55,896 bases of DNA, from assembly GCA_036160575.1 (NCBI GenBank), contig JAYYDT010000107.1:1-55896 (forward strand), in the 5' to 3' direction. This document shows positions 16,685 to 25,347 of the stretch, piece after piece; the first letter of the stretch is position 1; every line of letters starts with the position of its first letter. This stretch comes from TMED26 sp002694075. GTDB taxonomy: Bacteria > Pseudomonadota > Alphaproteobacteria > Thalassobaculales > Thalassobaculaceae. Under the pieces are notes generated by a model that saw only the letters and a list, made by a program, of their open reading frames with translations, was not told the DNA's origin and made no database searches. A program made the translations under genes and the position numbers.

Positions 16685-18000
16685 TGGCGGGCCGGGTGAC
16701 CGATGGTGGCCTGTTGCGTCCCCTGCTGCGGCTGGCCCTGCCGAATATCGCGGCGACCTTGATTCAAGCCGCGATGAGTTTCATCGAAGCCTGGCGCCTT
16801 GGCGCGCTGGGATCGGTCTCCTTGGCCGCCGTTGCCTTGGTGTTTCCGCTTTTCGTGCTGTCGAATATGTGGTCGGCCGGCGCCATTGGCGGGGCGGTAT
16901 CGGGCGCGGCGGCGCGGGCGCGCGGCGCCGGCGATCGGGTCCGGGCGGCGGCGGTGTTGCGCGCGGCGGTGGTGATTGGCTGCGTCGGCGGCGTGGTGGT
17001 GGGCGGGCTGGTGGTCAGCCTGGCGGTGCCAATGTTCACCTTAGCCGGCGGCCAGGGCGCGGTGCTGCGGGATGCCGTCGCCTATGGCCAAACCCTGTTC
17101 GCCGGCATTGTTATCATCTGGTTATTCAACATGACGGCGGCGGTCAGCCGCGGCAGCGGCGACATGCGCACGCCGTTCATCGCCATTGTGCTGGCCGCGG
17201 TCACCTATTGGGTCACCAGCGCGCCCTTGATCGATGGTTTTGGCACCGTCGGTTCGGCGATGGCGCTGCTGGTCGGTTTCGGCGGCGGTTTGGCGGTCAT
17301 GGTGGCGGCGATTCTTTTCGGTTTCACGCCTGTGCCGTTGGTCTGGGGCGGTGTGCCGTGGGCGGTCATTGGACCGATTCTGCGCAATGGTTTGTTGGCC
17401 GCCAGCCAATCGGTCGCGACCATTTTGGCGGCCATGCTGGCGACCGCCTATGTGGCCCGTCTGGGCGACGCGGCGCTGGCCGGCTATGGCATCGGCGTGC
17501 GTCTGGAGCTGCTGTTGGTGCCGGTGGTTTTCGGGATCGGTGGCGCGGCCATCGCGGTGACTGGCGCCCATGTCGGCGGCGGCCGCCGCGCGTTGGCGAT
17601 CCGTGGCGCCTGGCTGGCGGCCTTCATGGCGGCGGCGCTGGTCGGGGTGATCGGCGTGCTCACCGCCTTATGGCCGGAGCTGTGGCGCGGCTGGTTCACG
17701 GACATACCGGCGGTGGCGGCGGTCACCGATCATTACCTAAGGGTGGTTGGGCCGTTTTACGGCTTTTTCGGTCTTGGTCTGTGCCTGTACTTCGCCAGTC
17801 AGGGGCTGAACACATTGTTTTGGCCGGTGTTCGGCACGTTTTTGCGCTTGGCCGTGGTTGCCGCCGGGGTCGGCGCCCTAAGTCTGCAGGGCGCGCCCAA
17901 CCTGTCGCATCTGTTGATGGTGGTGGCCGCCGGCATCCTGACCTACGGCGGGGTCATCGCGGCGGGTTTGCATTGGCGCGCCTGGCGCCGGCCCAGCTAG
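16684..18000 (+). CDS. MATE-family multidrug/metabolite efflux transporter
   Basis: Inner-membrane secondary exporter of 438 residues with about 12 hydrophobic segments in two homologous halves, consistent with MATE antiporters driven by Na+ or H+. The ATG at 16684 overlaps the stop of the AroE-like gene (TGATG), implying translational coupling and possibly export of a related metabolite. A GTG at 16681 is an alternative start. The TAG stop shares the tetranucleotide CTAG (17997-18000) with the stop of the convergent map gene. Confidence 0.87.
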   Translation: MAGRVTDGGLLRPLLRLALPNIAATLIQAAMSFIEAWRLGALGSVSLAAVALVFPLFVLSNMWSAGAIGGAVSGAAARARGAGDRVRAAAVLRAAVVIGCVGGVVVGGLVVSLAVPMFTLAGGQGAVLRDAVAYGQTLFAGIVIIWLFNMTAAVSRGSGDMRTPFIAIVLAAVTYWVTSAPLIDGFGTVGSAMALLVGFGGGLAVMVAAILFGFTPVPLVWGGVPWAVIGPILRNGLLAASQSVATILAAMLATAYVARLGDAALAGYGIGVRLELLLVPVVFGIGGAAIAVTGAHVGGGRRALAIRGAWLAAFMAAALVGVIGVLTALWPELWRGWFTDIPAVAAVTDHYLRVVGPFYGFFGLGLCLYFASQGLNTLFWPVFGTFLRLAVVAAGVGALSLQGAPNLSHLLMVVAAGILTYGGVIAAGLHWRAWRRPS

Positions 18001-18809
18001 TTTTCGAGGCCAGGCTTGTGCAAGCCGGTGGGCGACAGGGTGAAAATTTCATGGCCGTCGTCGGTGATCGCCAACGAGTGCTCGAACTGGGCCGAAAGCG
18101 AACGGTCGCGGGTTACCGCGGTCCAACCGTCGTCGAGCAATTTGACCGGGAATTTACCGGCGTTGACCATCGGTTCGATGGTGAAAAACATGCCCGGCCG
18201 AAGACGCACGCCGGTCCCGGGCGTGCCGTAATGCAACACGCTGGGCGCGGTGTGGAAAATCTGCCCGAGGCCATGGCCGCAAAAATCGCGCACCACGGAA
18301 AAGCGATTGGCCTCGACGAAAGATTGGATGGCGTGGCCAACATCGCCCAAGGTCGCGCCCGGCTGGGCGGCGGCGATGCCGCGCATCATCGCTTCATAGG
18401 TCACGTCGATCAGCCGGCGCGCCTTGACGTTGATTTTACCGACCGGAAACATCCGGCTGCTGTCACCATGCCAACCGTCCAGCGTCGGGGTCACGTCGAT
18501 ATTGATGATATCGCCGTCTTGCAAGCGTTTGCCGGGGTCCGGAATGCCATGGCAGACGACATGATTGACCGAGGTGCAGATGGATTTCGGAAAGCCCTTG
18601 TAGCCCAGCGGCGCCGAAATGCCGCCATGGTCGGCGATGAATTCGGCGCAGAGCTTGTCGAGATCGTCGGTGGTCACGCCCGGCTGCACATGGGGGGTGA
18701 TGAAATCCAGCGTGCGCGCGGCCAATTGGCCGGCCTTGCGCATGCCCTCGAATTCGGCCGGCCCGTGGATCGGGATTTGCCGTTCCTCCGGGGTCAAGGG
18801 ATGTTCCAT
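17997..18809 (-). CDS. map: Type I methionine aminopeptidase
   Basis: Removes the initiator methionine from nascent proteins; 270 residues, the usual length of bacterial type I enzymes. All five metal ligands are visible: Asp105, Asp116, His179, Glu212 and Glu243, with His87 in the CHGIP segment. GGAGGTG lies just upstream of the ATG at 18809. It follows sfsA by only 4 bases, so the two are co-transcribed; this pairing is common in alphaproteobacteria. Essential housekeeping gene. Confidence 0.96.
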   Translation of the reverse strand: MEHPLTPEERQIPIHGPAEFEGMRKAGQLAARTLDFITPHVQPGVTTDDLDKLCAEFIADHGGISAPLGYKGFPKSICTSVNHVVCHGIPDPGKRLQDGDIINIDVTPTLDGWHGDSSRMFPVGKINVKARRLIDVTYEAMMRGIAAAQPGATLGDVGHAIQSFVEANRFSVVRDFCGHGLGQIFHTAPSVLHYGTPGTGVRLRPGMFFTIEPMVNAGKFPVKLLDDGWTAVTRDRSLSAQFEHSLAITDDGHEIFTLSPTGLHKPGLEN

Positions 18810-18813
18810 TTGT

Positions 18814-19563
18814 TCACACCTCCAGGCCGTCGTGGGCGTCGCCGGACAGATCGGCCGCCAAAGGCAGGAGCCCGGCGGCGGTGATCGCCTCGGTCGTGAT
18901 GTTGGTCGCCAGGACCAGGGTTTCAACCCCGGCGGCCCGCGCCCGCCGATAGGCGCGATCATAGCCCGGGTCGATATCGGCGGCGAGGGTAAAGCGCGTA
19001 CAGTCCATGCGCTGGACCAAATAAACCATCACCGCCCGGTGCCCTTCGGCGACCATGGCCGCCAATTCGTCCAGATGCTTGGCTCCGCGGGTGGTCACCG
19101 AGTCGGGAAATTCGGCGGCGCCGGGGTTGGGGCCGTCAGCGCGTTTCAAATGGACATTCTTGATTTCCACGTAACAACGCCCGCGCGCCGGATCGTCCAG
19201 CAGGATGTCAATGCGCGAGTTCTCACCATATTTCACCTCGCGGCGCAGGCTGGCGTAGCCGCTGAGCGCCAGGATTTTGTTCGCGGCGATGGCCTCGGCG
19301 ACAATGGCGTTGGGATGGCCTGTGTTGATCCCGACCAAGCGGCCGTCGATTTCAATCAATTCGAAGGTATAGGCCAGTTTGCGTTTGGGATTATCGGATT
19401 TCGACAACCACACCACCGCGCCGGGCGGGCTGACGCCCAGCATGGCCCCTGGATTGGGGCAATGGGCGGTCACTTCCTGGCCGTCATCCAAGGTGACATC
19501 GGCTAAAAAGCGCTTATAGCGGCGGATCAAGCGACCGCGGTAGAGGGGTGTTGGTAGTTGCAC
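18814..19563 (-). CDS. sfsA: DNA/RNA nuclease SfsA family protein
   Basis: 249-residue member of the SfsA family, originally linked to sugar-fermentation regulation in E. coli and carrying an N-terminal OB-like and a C-terminal nuclease-like domain. Family motifs include AHCPNPG near residue 33, RIDILL, YVEIKNV and FPDSVTTRG; the D-I-L and E-I-K residues resemble a PD-(D/E)xK core. First gene of the sfsA-map operon. The 56 bases to the divergent molybdopterin-binding protein gene must hold both promoters. Confidence 0.93.
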   Translation of the reverse strand: MQLPTPLYRGRLIRRYKRFLADVTLDDGQEVTAHCPNPGAMLGVSPPGAVVWLSKSDNPKRKLAYTFELIEIDGRLVGINTGHPNAIVAEAIAANKILALSGYASLRREVKYGENSRIDILLDDPARGRCYVEIKNVHLKRADGPNPGAAEFPDSVTTRGAKHLDELAAMVAEGHRAVMVYLVQRMDCTRFTLAADIDPGYDRAYRRARAAGVETLVLATNITTEAITAAGLLPLAADLSGDAHDGLEV

Positions 19564-19619
19564 GGGACCTCGCCTATAGTTGGTCGACTAGCGTCAACCC
19601 CTTCCATAGCCCAGTGCCC

Positions 19620-20411
19620 ATGTCCGAACAATCGCTCTCCGACGGCCCCGCGCGGGTGGTCACCGCCGCCCTGCTGATCATCGGCAATGAAATTCTGTCC
19701 GGCCGCACCAAGGATGCCAATCTCGCCTTCTTGGGCGAGAACCTTAACGATCTCGGCATTCAGATGAGCGAGTGCCGCGTGGTGCGCGATGACGAGGCCG
19801 ACATTATCGCCGCCGTCCGCGCGCTTAGCGAACGCTATGACTATGTTTTCACCACCGGTGGCATCGGTCCCACCCATGACGACATCACCTGCGCGTGCAT
19901 CGCCAAGGCTTTTGGCGCCGCCGTCATTCGCCACCCTGAAGCGATGCGCCGCCTGACCTTGCACTACGAAAAGACCGGGGTGGAGTTTAACGAAATGCGC
20001 CAACGCATGGCCAATATCCCCGACGGCGCCAGCTTGATCGACAATCCGGTGTCGGCGGCGCCCGGTTTTAAAATCGGTAATGTCTATGTGATGGCCGGGG
20101 TGCCGCGGATCATGCAGGGCATGTTCGACGAATTGCGCGAGACGCTGACCGGCGGCGACAAAAAACAGGCGGTGTCGATCCTTTGCCCGCTGGGCGAGGG
20201 GGTGGTGGCCGCCGGATTACAGGAAATCCAGGACCGCTACCCCGATTTGGACATCGGCAGTTATCCGTTCTTTCGCATGGGTCAGATCGGCACCAACCTG
20301 GTTCTGCGAGGTTTCGACGAAGCCGCCTTGACGGCCGCCGGGGACGAGGTGCGGGCGCTGGTCCGCGCCCATGGCGCCGAACCGGAAGACAGCGCGGAGG
20401 ATTGGAAATGA
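19620..20411 (+). CDS. Molybdopterin-binding (MoCF/CinA N-terminal) domain protein
   Basis: 263-residue protein with the MoCF-biosynthesis fold found in MogA/MoeA and at the N-terminus of CinA. IGNEILSG near residue 22 and TTGGIGPTHDD near 80 are diagnostic. The C-terminal deamidase domain of full-length CinA is absent, so the competence label often given is not supported. The C-terminal 90 residues are a family-specific extension. It ends in an ATGA overlap with the enoyl-CoA hydratase gene (20408-20411). Start is the ATG at 19620. Confidence 0.87.
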   Translation: MSEQSLSDGPARVVTAALLIIGNEILSGRTKDANLAFLGENLNDLGIQMSECRVVRDDEADIIAAVRALSERYDYVFTTGGIGPTHDDITCACIAKAFGAAVIRHPEAMRRLTLHYEKTGVEFNEMRQRMANIPDGASLIDNPVSAAPGFKIGNVYVMAGVPRIMQGMFDELRETLTGGDKKQAVSILCPLGEGVVAAGLQEIQDRYPDLDIGSYPFFRMGQIGTNLVLRGFDEAALTAAGDEVRALVRAHGAEPEDSAEDWK

Positions 20412-21190
20412 GCGATGTGATTGTTGAGATTCGCGGTGACGACGCGCCGGTCGCCCATGTCATTCTCAACCGGGTGGCCAAGCGCAACGCTCTGTCCGGT
20501 GGTTTCGCCGCCGAGATAAGGCAAGCCGCGCTCGACCTCGCCGGCCGCGACGATGTGCGCGCGGTGGTCGTTGAAAGCGCCAGCGACCGAGCTTTTATTG
20601 GCGGCGCCGATGTCAATGATCTGTGCGCCGTCGAGACCCCCGCCGAGGGTGAGCGCCTGATCCGCAATTTGCAGCAAATGATCGCCGCCTACCGCGACCT
20701 GCCGATGCCGGTGATCGCCGCCATTGACGGGCCGTGCATCGGCGCGGGCATGGAGTTCGTGGCCGCCTGCGATATCCGTATCGCCAGCACCCGCGCGGTT
20801 TTCGGCATGCCGGAAACCAAACTTGGCATCCCGTCGGTGATCGAGGCGGCCTTGTTGCCACGCCTGCTGGGCTGGGGACGGACCTCGTGGATGTTGCTGA
20901 CCGGCGAAGACATTGACGGGGCCACCGCCGAACGCTGGGGCTTCGTCGAGTTTGTGACCGACCCGGCGGATTTGTCGGCGACGGTGCAAAAAACTGTTTC
21001 CGCCCTCTGCGAGGCCGCGCCGAAAGCGGTGCGCGACCAGAAGGCCCTGATGCGGCAATGGGAGGACGCGCCGCTCGATGACGCCATCGAGGCCGGCGTG
21101 CGCGCTTTCGCGGCGGCCTTTAAGGACGATGAGCCGCGTCGTTACTTGGCGCCGATCCGCGCCCGTCTGGGAAAACCGCGGGGTCAATGA
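20408..21190 (+). CDS. Enoyl-CoA hydratase/isomerase family protein
   Basis: Crotonase-fold enzyme of 260 residues. Oxyanion-hole segments are AFIGGADVND near residue 60 and GPCIGAGMEF near 111; the usual catalytic-loop region (MPETKLGIPS) has a Glu in the expected area. Members hydrate enoyl-CoA or isomerise, decarboxylate or hydrolyse acyl-CoA. GGAAATG overlaps the upstream stop and provides the start. The acyl-CoA carboxyltransferase gene follows after 18 bases, suggesting a shared acyl-CoA pathway, perhaps branched-chain or propionyl-type. Confidence 0.86.
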   Translation: MSDVIVEIRGDDAPVAHVILNRVAKRNALSGGFAAEIRQAALDLAGRDDVRAVVVESASDRAFIGGADVNDLCAVETPAEGERLIRNLQQMIAAYRDLPMPVIAAIDGPCIGAGMEFVAACDIRIASTRAVFGMPETKLGIPSVIEAALLPRLLGWGRTSWMLLTGEDIDGATAERWGFVEFVTDPADLSATVQKTVSALCEAAPKAVRDQKALMRQWEDAPLDDAIEAGVRAFAAAFKDDEPRRYLAPIRARLGKPRGQ

Positions 21191-21208
21191 TCAAACAAGG
21201 AGCAGGGA

Positions 21209-22756
21209 ATGAGTTGGGAACCGGAAATTGAGGAACTGAAGCGGCGAGTCGCTCTGGCCCATGACCTTGGCGGCACGGAAAAGGTCGCGCGCCAAAAGGC
21301 GGCCGGCCGGCTGACCGTGCGCGAACGCATCGACGGCCTGGTCGATGGCGGCAGTTTTCATGAGACCGGCGCCATTTCCGGGGCGGCCACCTATGATGAA
21401 AACGGCAAACTGGTCGATTTTCGTCCGGCCAATTGCGTGTTCGGCAAAGCCCGCTTGGACGACCGGCCGGTGGTCGTCGTCGGCGATGATTTCACGGTCC
21501 GCGGGGGCGCCAATGACGCCGGCATCCGCGGCAAGCAATTGGCCGCCGAACAATTGGCCTTCGAATACCGCCTGCCCCTGGTGCGCTTGATCGAGGGCAC
21601 CGGCGGTGGCGGCTCGGTCAAGACTTTGGAACAGGACGGCGCGACCTATATTCCCGGCAATCCGGCTTGGGATTGGGTGGTCGCCAACATGGGCCAGGTG
21701 CCGGTCATCTCGCTAGCCCTTGGGCCGGTCGCCGGGCTGGGCGCGGCCCGCGCGGTCACCAGCCATTATTCGGTGATGGTCAAGGATCTCTCGCAAATGT
21801 TCGTCGCCGGCCCGCCGGTGGTCGCCGGTGTCGGCGAGGATTTGGACAAAGAGGGGCTTGGCGGCAGCAAAATCCACACCCGCAACGGCGCCATCGATGA
21901 CGAGGTCGAGAGCGAGGAGGCGGCCTTCGCCAAGGCCAAGCAATTCCTTTCCTACCTGCCGCAATCGGTGCACGAATTGGCGCCGCGCGGTCCGCTCACC
22001 GACGATCCCAACCGACGCGACGATTGGCTGATCGGGGCGGTGCCGCGCGACCGCCGCAAAGTCTATAAAATGCGCCCGATCATCGAGTCGGTGGTCGACC
22101 AGGGCAGTTTCATGGAACTTGGCCGCTACAATGGCCGCTCGGTGATTACCGGGCTGGCCCGTCTGGATGGTTGGCCGGTGGCGATCATGGCCGGCGACCC
22201 GTTCGTCTATGGCGGCGCTTGGACCGCCGATGCCTCGCAGAAAATTACCCGTTTCGTCGATCTCGCCGAGACCTTCCATTTGCCGGTCGTGCATTTGGTC
22301 GATTGCCCGGGCTTTTTGATCGGTTCGGCGTCGGAGCAGGCGGCCACCATTCGCCATGGCGCGCGCGCCCTGGCGGCGGTCTACCAGGCGCGCACGCCCT
22401 GGTGCTCGATCCTCATTCGCAAGGTCTTCGGTGTCGCCGGCGCCGGTAACGCCAACGCCGCGCGCTACCACTACCGCTACGCTTGGCCATCGGGCGATTG
22501 GGGCTCTTTGCCGGTCGAGGGTGGGTTGGAAGCGGCCTATAAATCGGATTTGGCGGCGGCCGAGGACCCGGAGGCGTTAAAGGCCGATATCCTGGCCCGG
22601 TTGGAGGCTGTGCGCTCGCCCTTCCGTACGGCTGAACGTTTCGTCGCCGAGGAAATCATCGACCCGCGCGACACTCGGCCCTTGCTCTGTGAATGGGCCA
22701 ATTTGGCGGCGCCGCTACGCACCGCCGGGCCGGTTGGCTTCCCCATGCGGCCGTAA
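21209..22756 (+). CDS. Acyl-CoA carboxylase, carboxyltransferase (beta) subunit
   Basis: 515-residue carboxyltransferase with the two crotonase-like halves of propionyl-CoA, methylcrotonyl-CoA or related carboxylases. Residues 90-200 and 340-440 hold the acyl-CoA and carboxybiotin binding regions, including GTGGGGSVK and the GAGNANA stretch. The strong AAGGAGCAGGGA Shine-Dalgarno (about 21196-21207) supports the ATG at 21209. The biotin-carboxylase/BCCP alpha subunit needed for activity is not in the window. Substrate specificity cannot be assigned. One base separates its stop from that of the convergent TPP-enzyme gene. Confidence 0.88.
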   Translation: MSWEPEIEELKRRVALAHDLGGTEKVARQKAAGRLTVRERIDGLVDGGSFHETGAISGAATYDENGKLVDFRPANCVFGKARLDDRPVVVVGDDFTVRGGANDAGIRGKQLAAEQLAFEYRLPLVRLIEGTGGGGSVKTLEQDGATYIPGNPAWDWVVANMGQVPVISLALGPVAGLGAARAVTSHYSVMVKDLSQMFVAGPPVVAGVGEDLDKEGLGGSKIHTRNGAIDDEVESEEAAFAKAKQFLSYLPQSVHELAPRGPLTDDPNRRDDWLIGAVPRDRRKVYKMRPIIESVVDQGSFMELGRYNGRSVITGLARLDGWPVAIMAGDPFVYGGAWTADASQKITRFVDLAETFHLPVVHLVDCPGFLIGSASEQAATIRHGARALAAVYQARTPWCSILIRKVFGVAGAGNANAARYHYRYAWPSGDWGSLPVEGGLEAAYKSDLAAAEDPEALKADILARLEAVRSPFRTAERFVAEEIIDPRDTRPLLCEWANLAAPLRTAGPVGFPMRP

Positions 22757-22757
22757 A

Positions 22758-24380
22758 TCAGCCGCGCAACGCCTTGATTTGGTCGCCGTAACCGGCGGCG
22801 TCGATGCGCGCGTCGATCAGGCGTGGGCCACGCCCGGCGGCGGCCTCTCGGCAAGCCGCGTTGAGGCTGTCCGGGTCTTCGGCGATCCAGGTTTGAAAGC
22901 CGAAACCGGCGGCCACGGCGGCGAAATCCGGCGGCGTCCAGGCCAGGCCGAGGTCGGCCATTTGGCGGGCCTCGCGCTTAATGTCGATGAGCGACAAGCG
23001 GCCATCGTTGAACATCAGCACGCACACATTGGCATCGTATTGAGCGATCGTCTTCAACTCGCCCAAACACATCAGCGCGCCGCCATCGCCGGTTACCGCC
23101 AACGCGCCGCGCGCCGGATCGTGCAGGGCGGCGGCGATGGCCGCCGGAATCGCGAAACCCATGGTCGCCAAACCATTGGAGATCAGCAAGTCGCGCGGCG
23201 CGCGCACCGGCCATTGGGCGCAGGCGGAAAACATATGGGCGCCGGCGTCGACCGTCAGGCGCGGCGGGGTGGCCGCGTCTTTGGTGGCGAAGGCGCCCGC
23301 CGCGATGGCGATCGCCGCGCTTGGCGTCAAACCGTCGCCGGCGACGTCCAGCCCGGCGAACATGCGCGCCCGCTGCTCGGCCATTTCGGCCAGCGGCCAA
23401 GCGCTGCCGTCGGTCGACGGGAGGGCCGCGGTCAAGGCCGGCAAACTCTCGCCCAGCGGGGCGATGCAGCGGGCGGCGGGGGTCAGGTAATGGGGCGCGT
23501 GTGTTTCCTCGGCAAGCTCGATCACCGGCAGGTCATAGGCCCAGGGGCGGGGAATCAGTTCGACCGGGTCGAGGCCGACCATGACAATTAAATCGGCGCT
23601 TCGCACCGCTGGCTGTTCCAGGGCGCCGCCAGTGAACGGGCCGATCCAGCGCGGATCGTCATGGGCCAGGGTGCCGGCAGCCATATAGGTGGTCAGGGCG
23701 GCGCCGCCGGCGCGCTCGACCAGGGCGGCAACGGTCGGCGCCAGGGCCGGGCGGGCGGCTTCCAGGCCAACCAGGAACACCGGTCGCCGGCTGGTCGCCA
23801 GCCGGTCGACGAGGGGCCCTAGAGCTTCGCCGAGGGCGGGCGTCGAGCCGGCCTTGGCCGGAGCCGGCGGGGCGGTATAGCGCCGCGCCAAATCGCTGGC
23901 GTCGGGGAACATCGCCGCCGGCCGGCGAAGCGGCCGCGGAGTTTGCCCGAGCCACGCGTCGACCGCCTCCGGATCGGCGGTCAGCAGTTCGGCGCCTGCG
24001 CGCAGCAAGGGTTTGACCAACGCCGGTTGGTCGATCCATTGATGGCTGGCGTAGGCGCGCTCGTTGGCGTCGGCGTATTCCGAGATCAACAAAGCCGGTA
24101 GCCGGTCGAGAGCCGCCGCCGCCAGGCCGTTCAAGGTCGAGGCCAGGCCCGGCCCACGGGTCGCAAAGGCGAGGCCTGGCCCCTCGGCCAAGACGCCGGC
24201 GATACCGGCCATGATGACTGCCGCGTCCTCGCGGGCGGCGATGACCACCTCAAGCTCGGCGCGGCGGGCCGCGTCCATCAAATCCAAACTGCCGCCGCCG
24301 CCGGGCACGCCATAGATTTGGCCAAGGCCGGCGGCGCGCAGGCGGTCGATGAGAAGATCGAGAAAGGCGTTATCGGACAT
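22758..24380 (-). CDS. Thiamine-pyrophosphate enzyme, acetolactate synthase-like
   Basis: ThDP-dependent enzyme of 540 residues with the three-domain POX/ALS layout: N-terminal PYR domain with catalytic Glu51 (in AAREDAA), central domain, and C-terminal PP domain with the GDGG...ND cofactor motif. Members decarboxylate or ligate 2-oxo acids (acetolactate synthase, oxalyl-CoA, benzoylformate or sulfopyruvate decarboxylase types). No regulatory small subunit adjoins, so biosynthetic AHAS is unlikely. It is the last gene of a minus-strand run headed by a class V aminotransferase, which could supply a 2-oxo acid. Confidence 0.84.
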   Translation of the reverse strand: MSDNAFLDLLIDRLRAAGLGQIYGVPGGGGSLDLMDAARRAELEVVIAAREDAAVIMAGIAGVLAEGPGLAFATRGPGLASTLNGLAAAALDRLPALLISEYADANERAYASHQWIDQPALVKPLLRAGAELLTADPEAVDAWLGQTPRPLRRPAAMFPDASDLARRYTAPPAPAKAGSTPALGEALGPLVDRLATSRRPVFLVGLEAARPALAPTVAALVERAGGAALTTYMAAGTLAHDDPRWIGPFTGGALEQPAVRSADLIVMVGLDPVELIPRPWAYDLPVIELAEETHAPHYLTPAARCIAPLGESLPALTAALPSTDGSAWPLAEMAEQRARMFAGLDVAGDGLTPSAAIAIAAGAFATKDAATPPRLTVDAGAHMFSACAQWPVRAPRDLLISNGLATMGFAIPAAIAAALHDPARGALAVTGDGGALMCLGELKTIAQYDANVCVLMFNDGRLSLIDIKREARQMADLGLAWTPPDFAAVAAGFGFQTWIAEDPDSLNAACREAAAGRGPRLIDARIDAAGYGDQIKALRG

Positions 24381-24453
24381 GGCGCGGCGGGCTCAAAGAT
24401 TTGGGTCCGTGATGGTACCCAGCGCCGCCCGTCACGCCTAGGGTCAAATGCGC

Positions 24454-24885
24454 CTAGGAGGCAAGGTCCGGCGCGCGCTTCAGCAACACCCCGGCGATCC
24501 GCCAACTACCGTCGCTTTGGCGTTCCATGAAATAGACGCCACGGCGGGGGATGCCGTCGGGCCCGATGACGAACACCAATTGCGCCGGGCGTTCGTCGAT
24601 CAAGGTGGCGTCATCGAATTTGAACACCCGTGGTCGGGCCACCGCCTCATAGCCGCCCAGCACCATGCGCTGGAACCGTTCCGGATTGCCAAACATCGCT
24701 TGGATGCGCGGGGCGGCATAGGAGAAGGCGACCTCCCATTGGTCGGCCTGGAAGGCCGCGACCTGGGCCGCGATCACTTTTTGAAACGCGGCGGCGTCGG
24801 CCGCGCTTGGCGTTTCCGCGCGCGCCGGCAGGGCGGCGGCGAGCAACAGGGACAGGGCAAGGACGAATCTACGCAAGCGGAACAT
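24454..24885 (-). CDS. DUF4864 family protein, exported
   Basis: 143-residue protein with a clear signal peptide: basic start, hydrophobic LALSLLLAAALP core and ALPARA cleavage-like site near residue 23. The rest matches DUF4864, which resembles NTF2-like proteins; function is unknown. GGAGG 6 bases before the ATG at 24885 decides the start over an in-frame TTG at 24891. Located between a small membrane protein gene and the TPP-enzyme gene in a minus-strand run. Confidence 0.8.
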   Translation of the reverse strand: MFRLRRFVLALSLLLAAALPARAETPSAADAAAFQKVIAAQVAAFQADQWEVAFSYAAPRIQAMFGNPERFQRMVLGGYEAVARPRVFKFDDATLIDERPAQLVFVIGPDGIPRRGVYFMERQSDGSWRIAGVLLKRAPDLAS

Positions 24886-24927
24886 CGGCAACCTCCAACT
24901 AGGATACGCCCCCGCCGGCTCGCCGGA

Positions 24928-25329
24928 TCAGCCGCTTTTGACCGGAAACCAGGTATCGGTGAAAGCGCGCGCGTCGCCGGCGTTTTGGAACCAAAACACC
25001 GCGCCGCCCTGATGTCGGGCCTCAACCCGCCAAATTCCTTGGGCTTGGTCGCGCAGCCAGGCGCGCCGCTTTTCCATGATGTCGTCGCCGCCCTCGCGTG
25101 ACGGCGGTAGGCGCACCGGATGCCAGGATTCGTTCAGATGGCGGCGGTCCGCGCGCGGGATTTCGGCGACCGCGCCGCCCGCTGTCTCAATCCCGAACAT
25201 TGGTCCGTCGCCGGCGGTCTCGTCGGCCTCGTCACGGGCCGCCGCGGCCAGTTGTCGGCGCGCCCCTTGGATCATGAGGGCCACCAAGGCGACGCCAATC
25301 AGGGCCAGGAGTAACCATGTCAAAGGCAT
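24928..25329 (-). CDS. Hypothetical membrane-anchored protein
   Basis: 133-residue protein with one N-terminal hydrophobic helix (about 4-22) and no recognisable cleavage site, so probably a signal anchor. The remaining soluble part is charged, with several Trp and Arg residues in the C-terminal 50. I do not recognise a family. GGAGAA upstream of 25329 supports translation. The gene sits 18 bases after the MFS transporter stop and 42 bases before the DUF4864 start, so it is probably co-transcribed. Confidence 0.65.
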   Translation of the reverse strand: MPLTWLLLALIGVALVALMIQGARRQLAAAARDEADETAGDGPMFGIETAGGAVAEIPRADRRHLNESWHPVRLPPSREGGDDIMEKRRAWLRDQAQGIWRVEARHQGGAVFWFQNAGDARAFTDTWFPVKSG

Positions 25330-25347
25330 CGCGTTCTCCTGCCGGTG

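Noticed and set aside
16869..18884. 671-codon plus-strand open frame overlapping the MATE gene and running antisense to map
   Set aside because: Stop-poor frame caused by high GC; it overlaps well-supported map and MATE genes and its translation is Gly/Arg/His-rich with no domain signal.
24437..24461. Two nearby CCTAGG palindromes as a regulatory site
   Set aside because: The second lies over the 3' end of the DUF4864 gene and the sequence has no further symmetry; probably coincidence.
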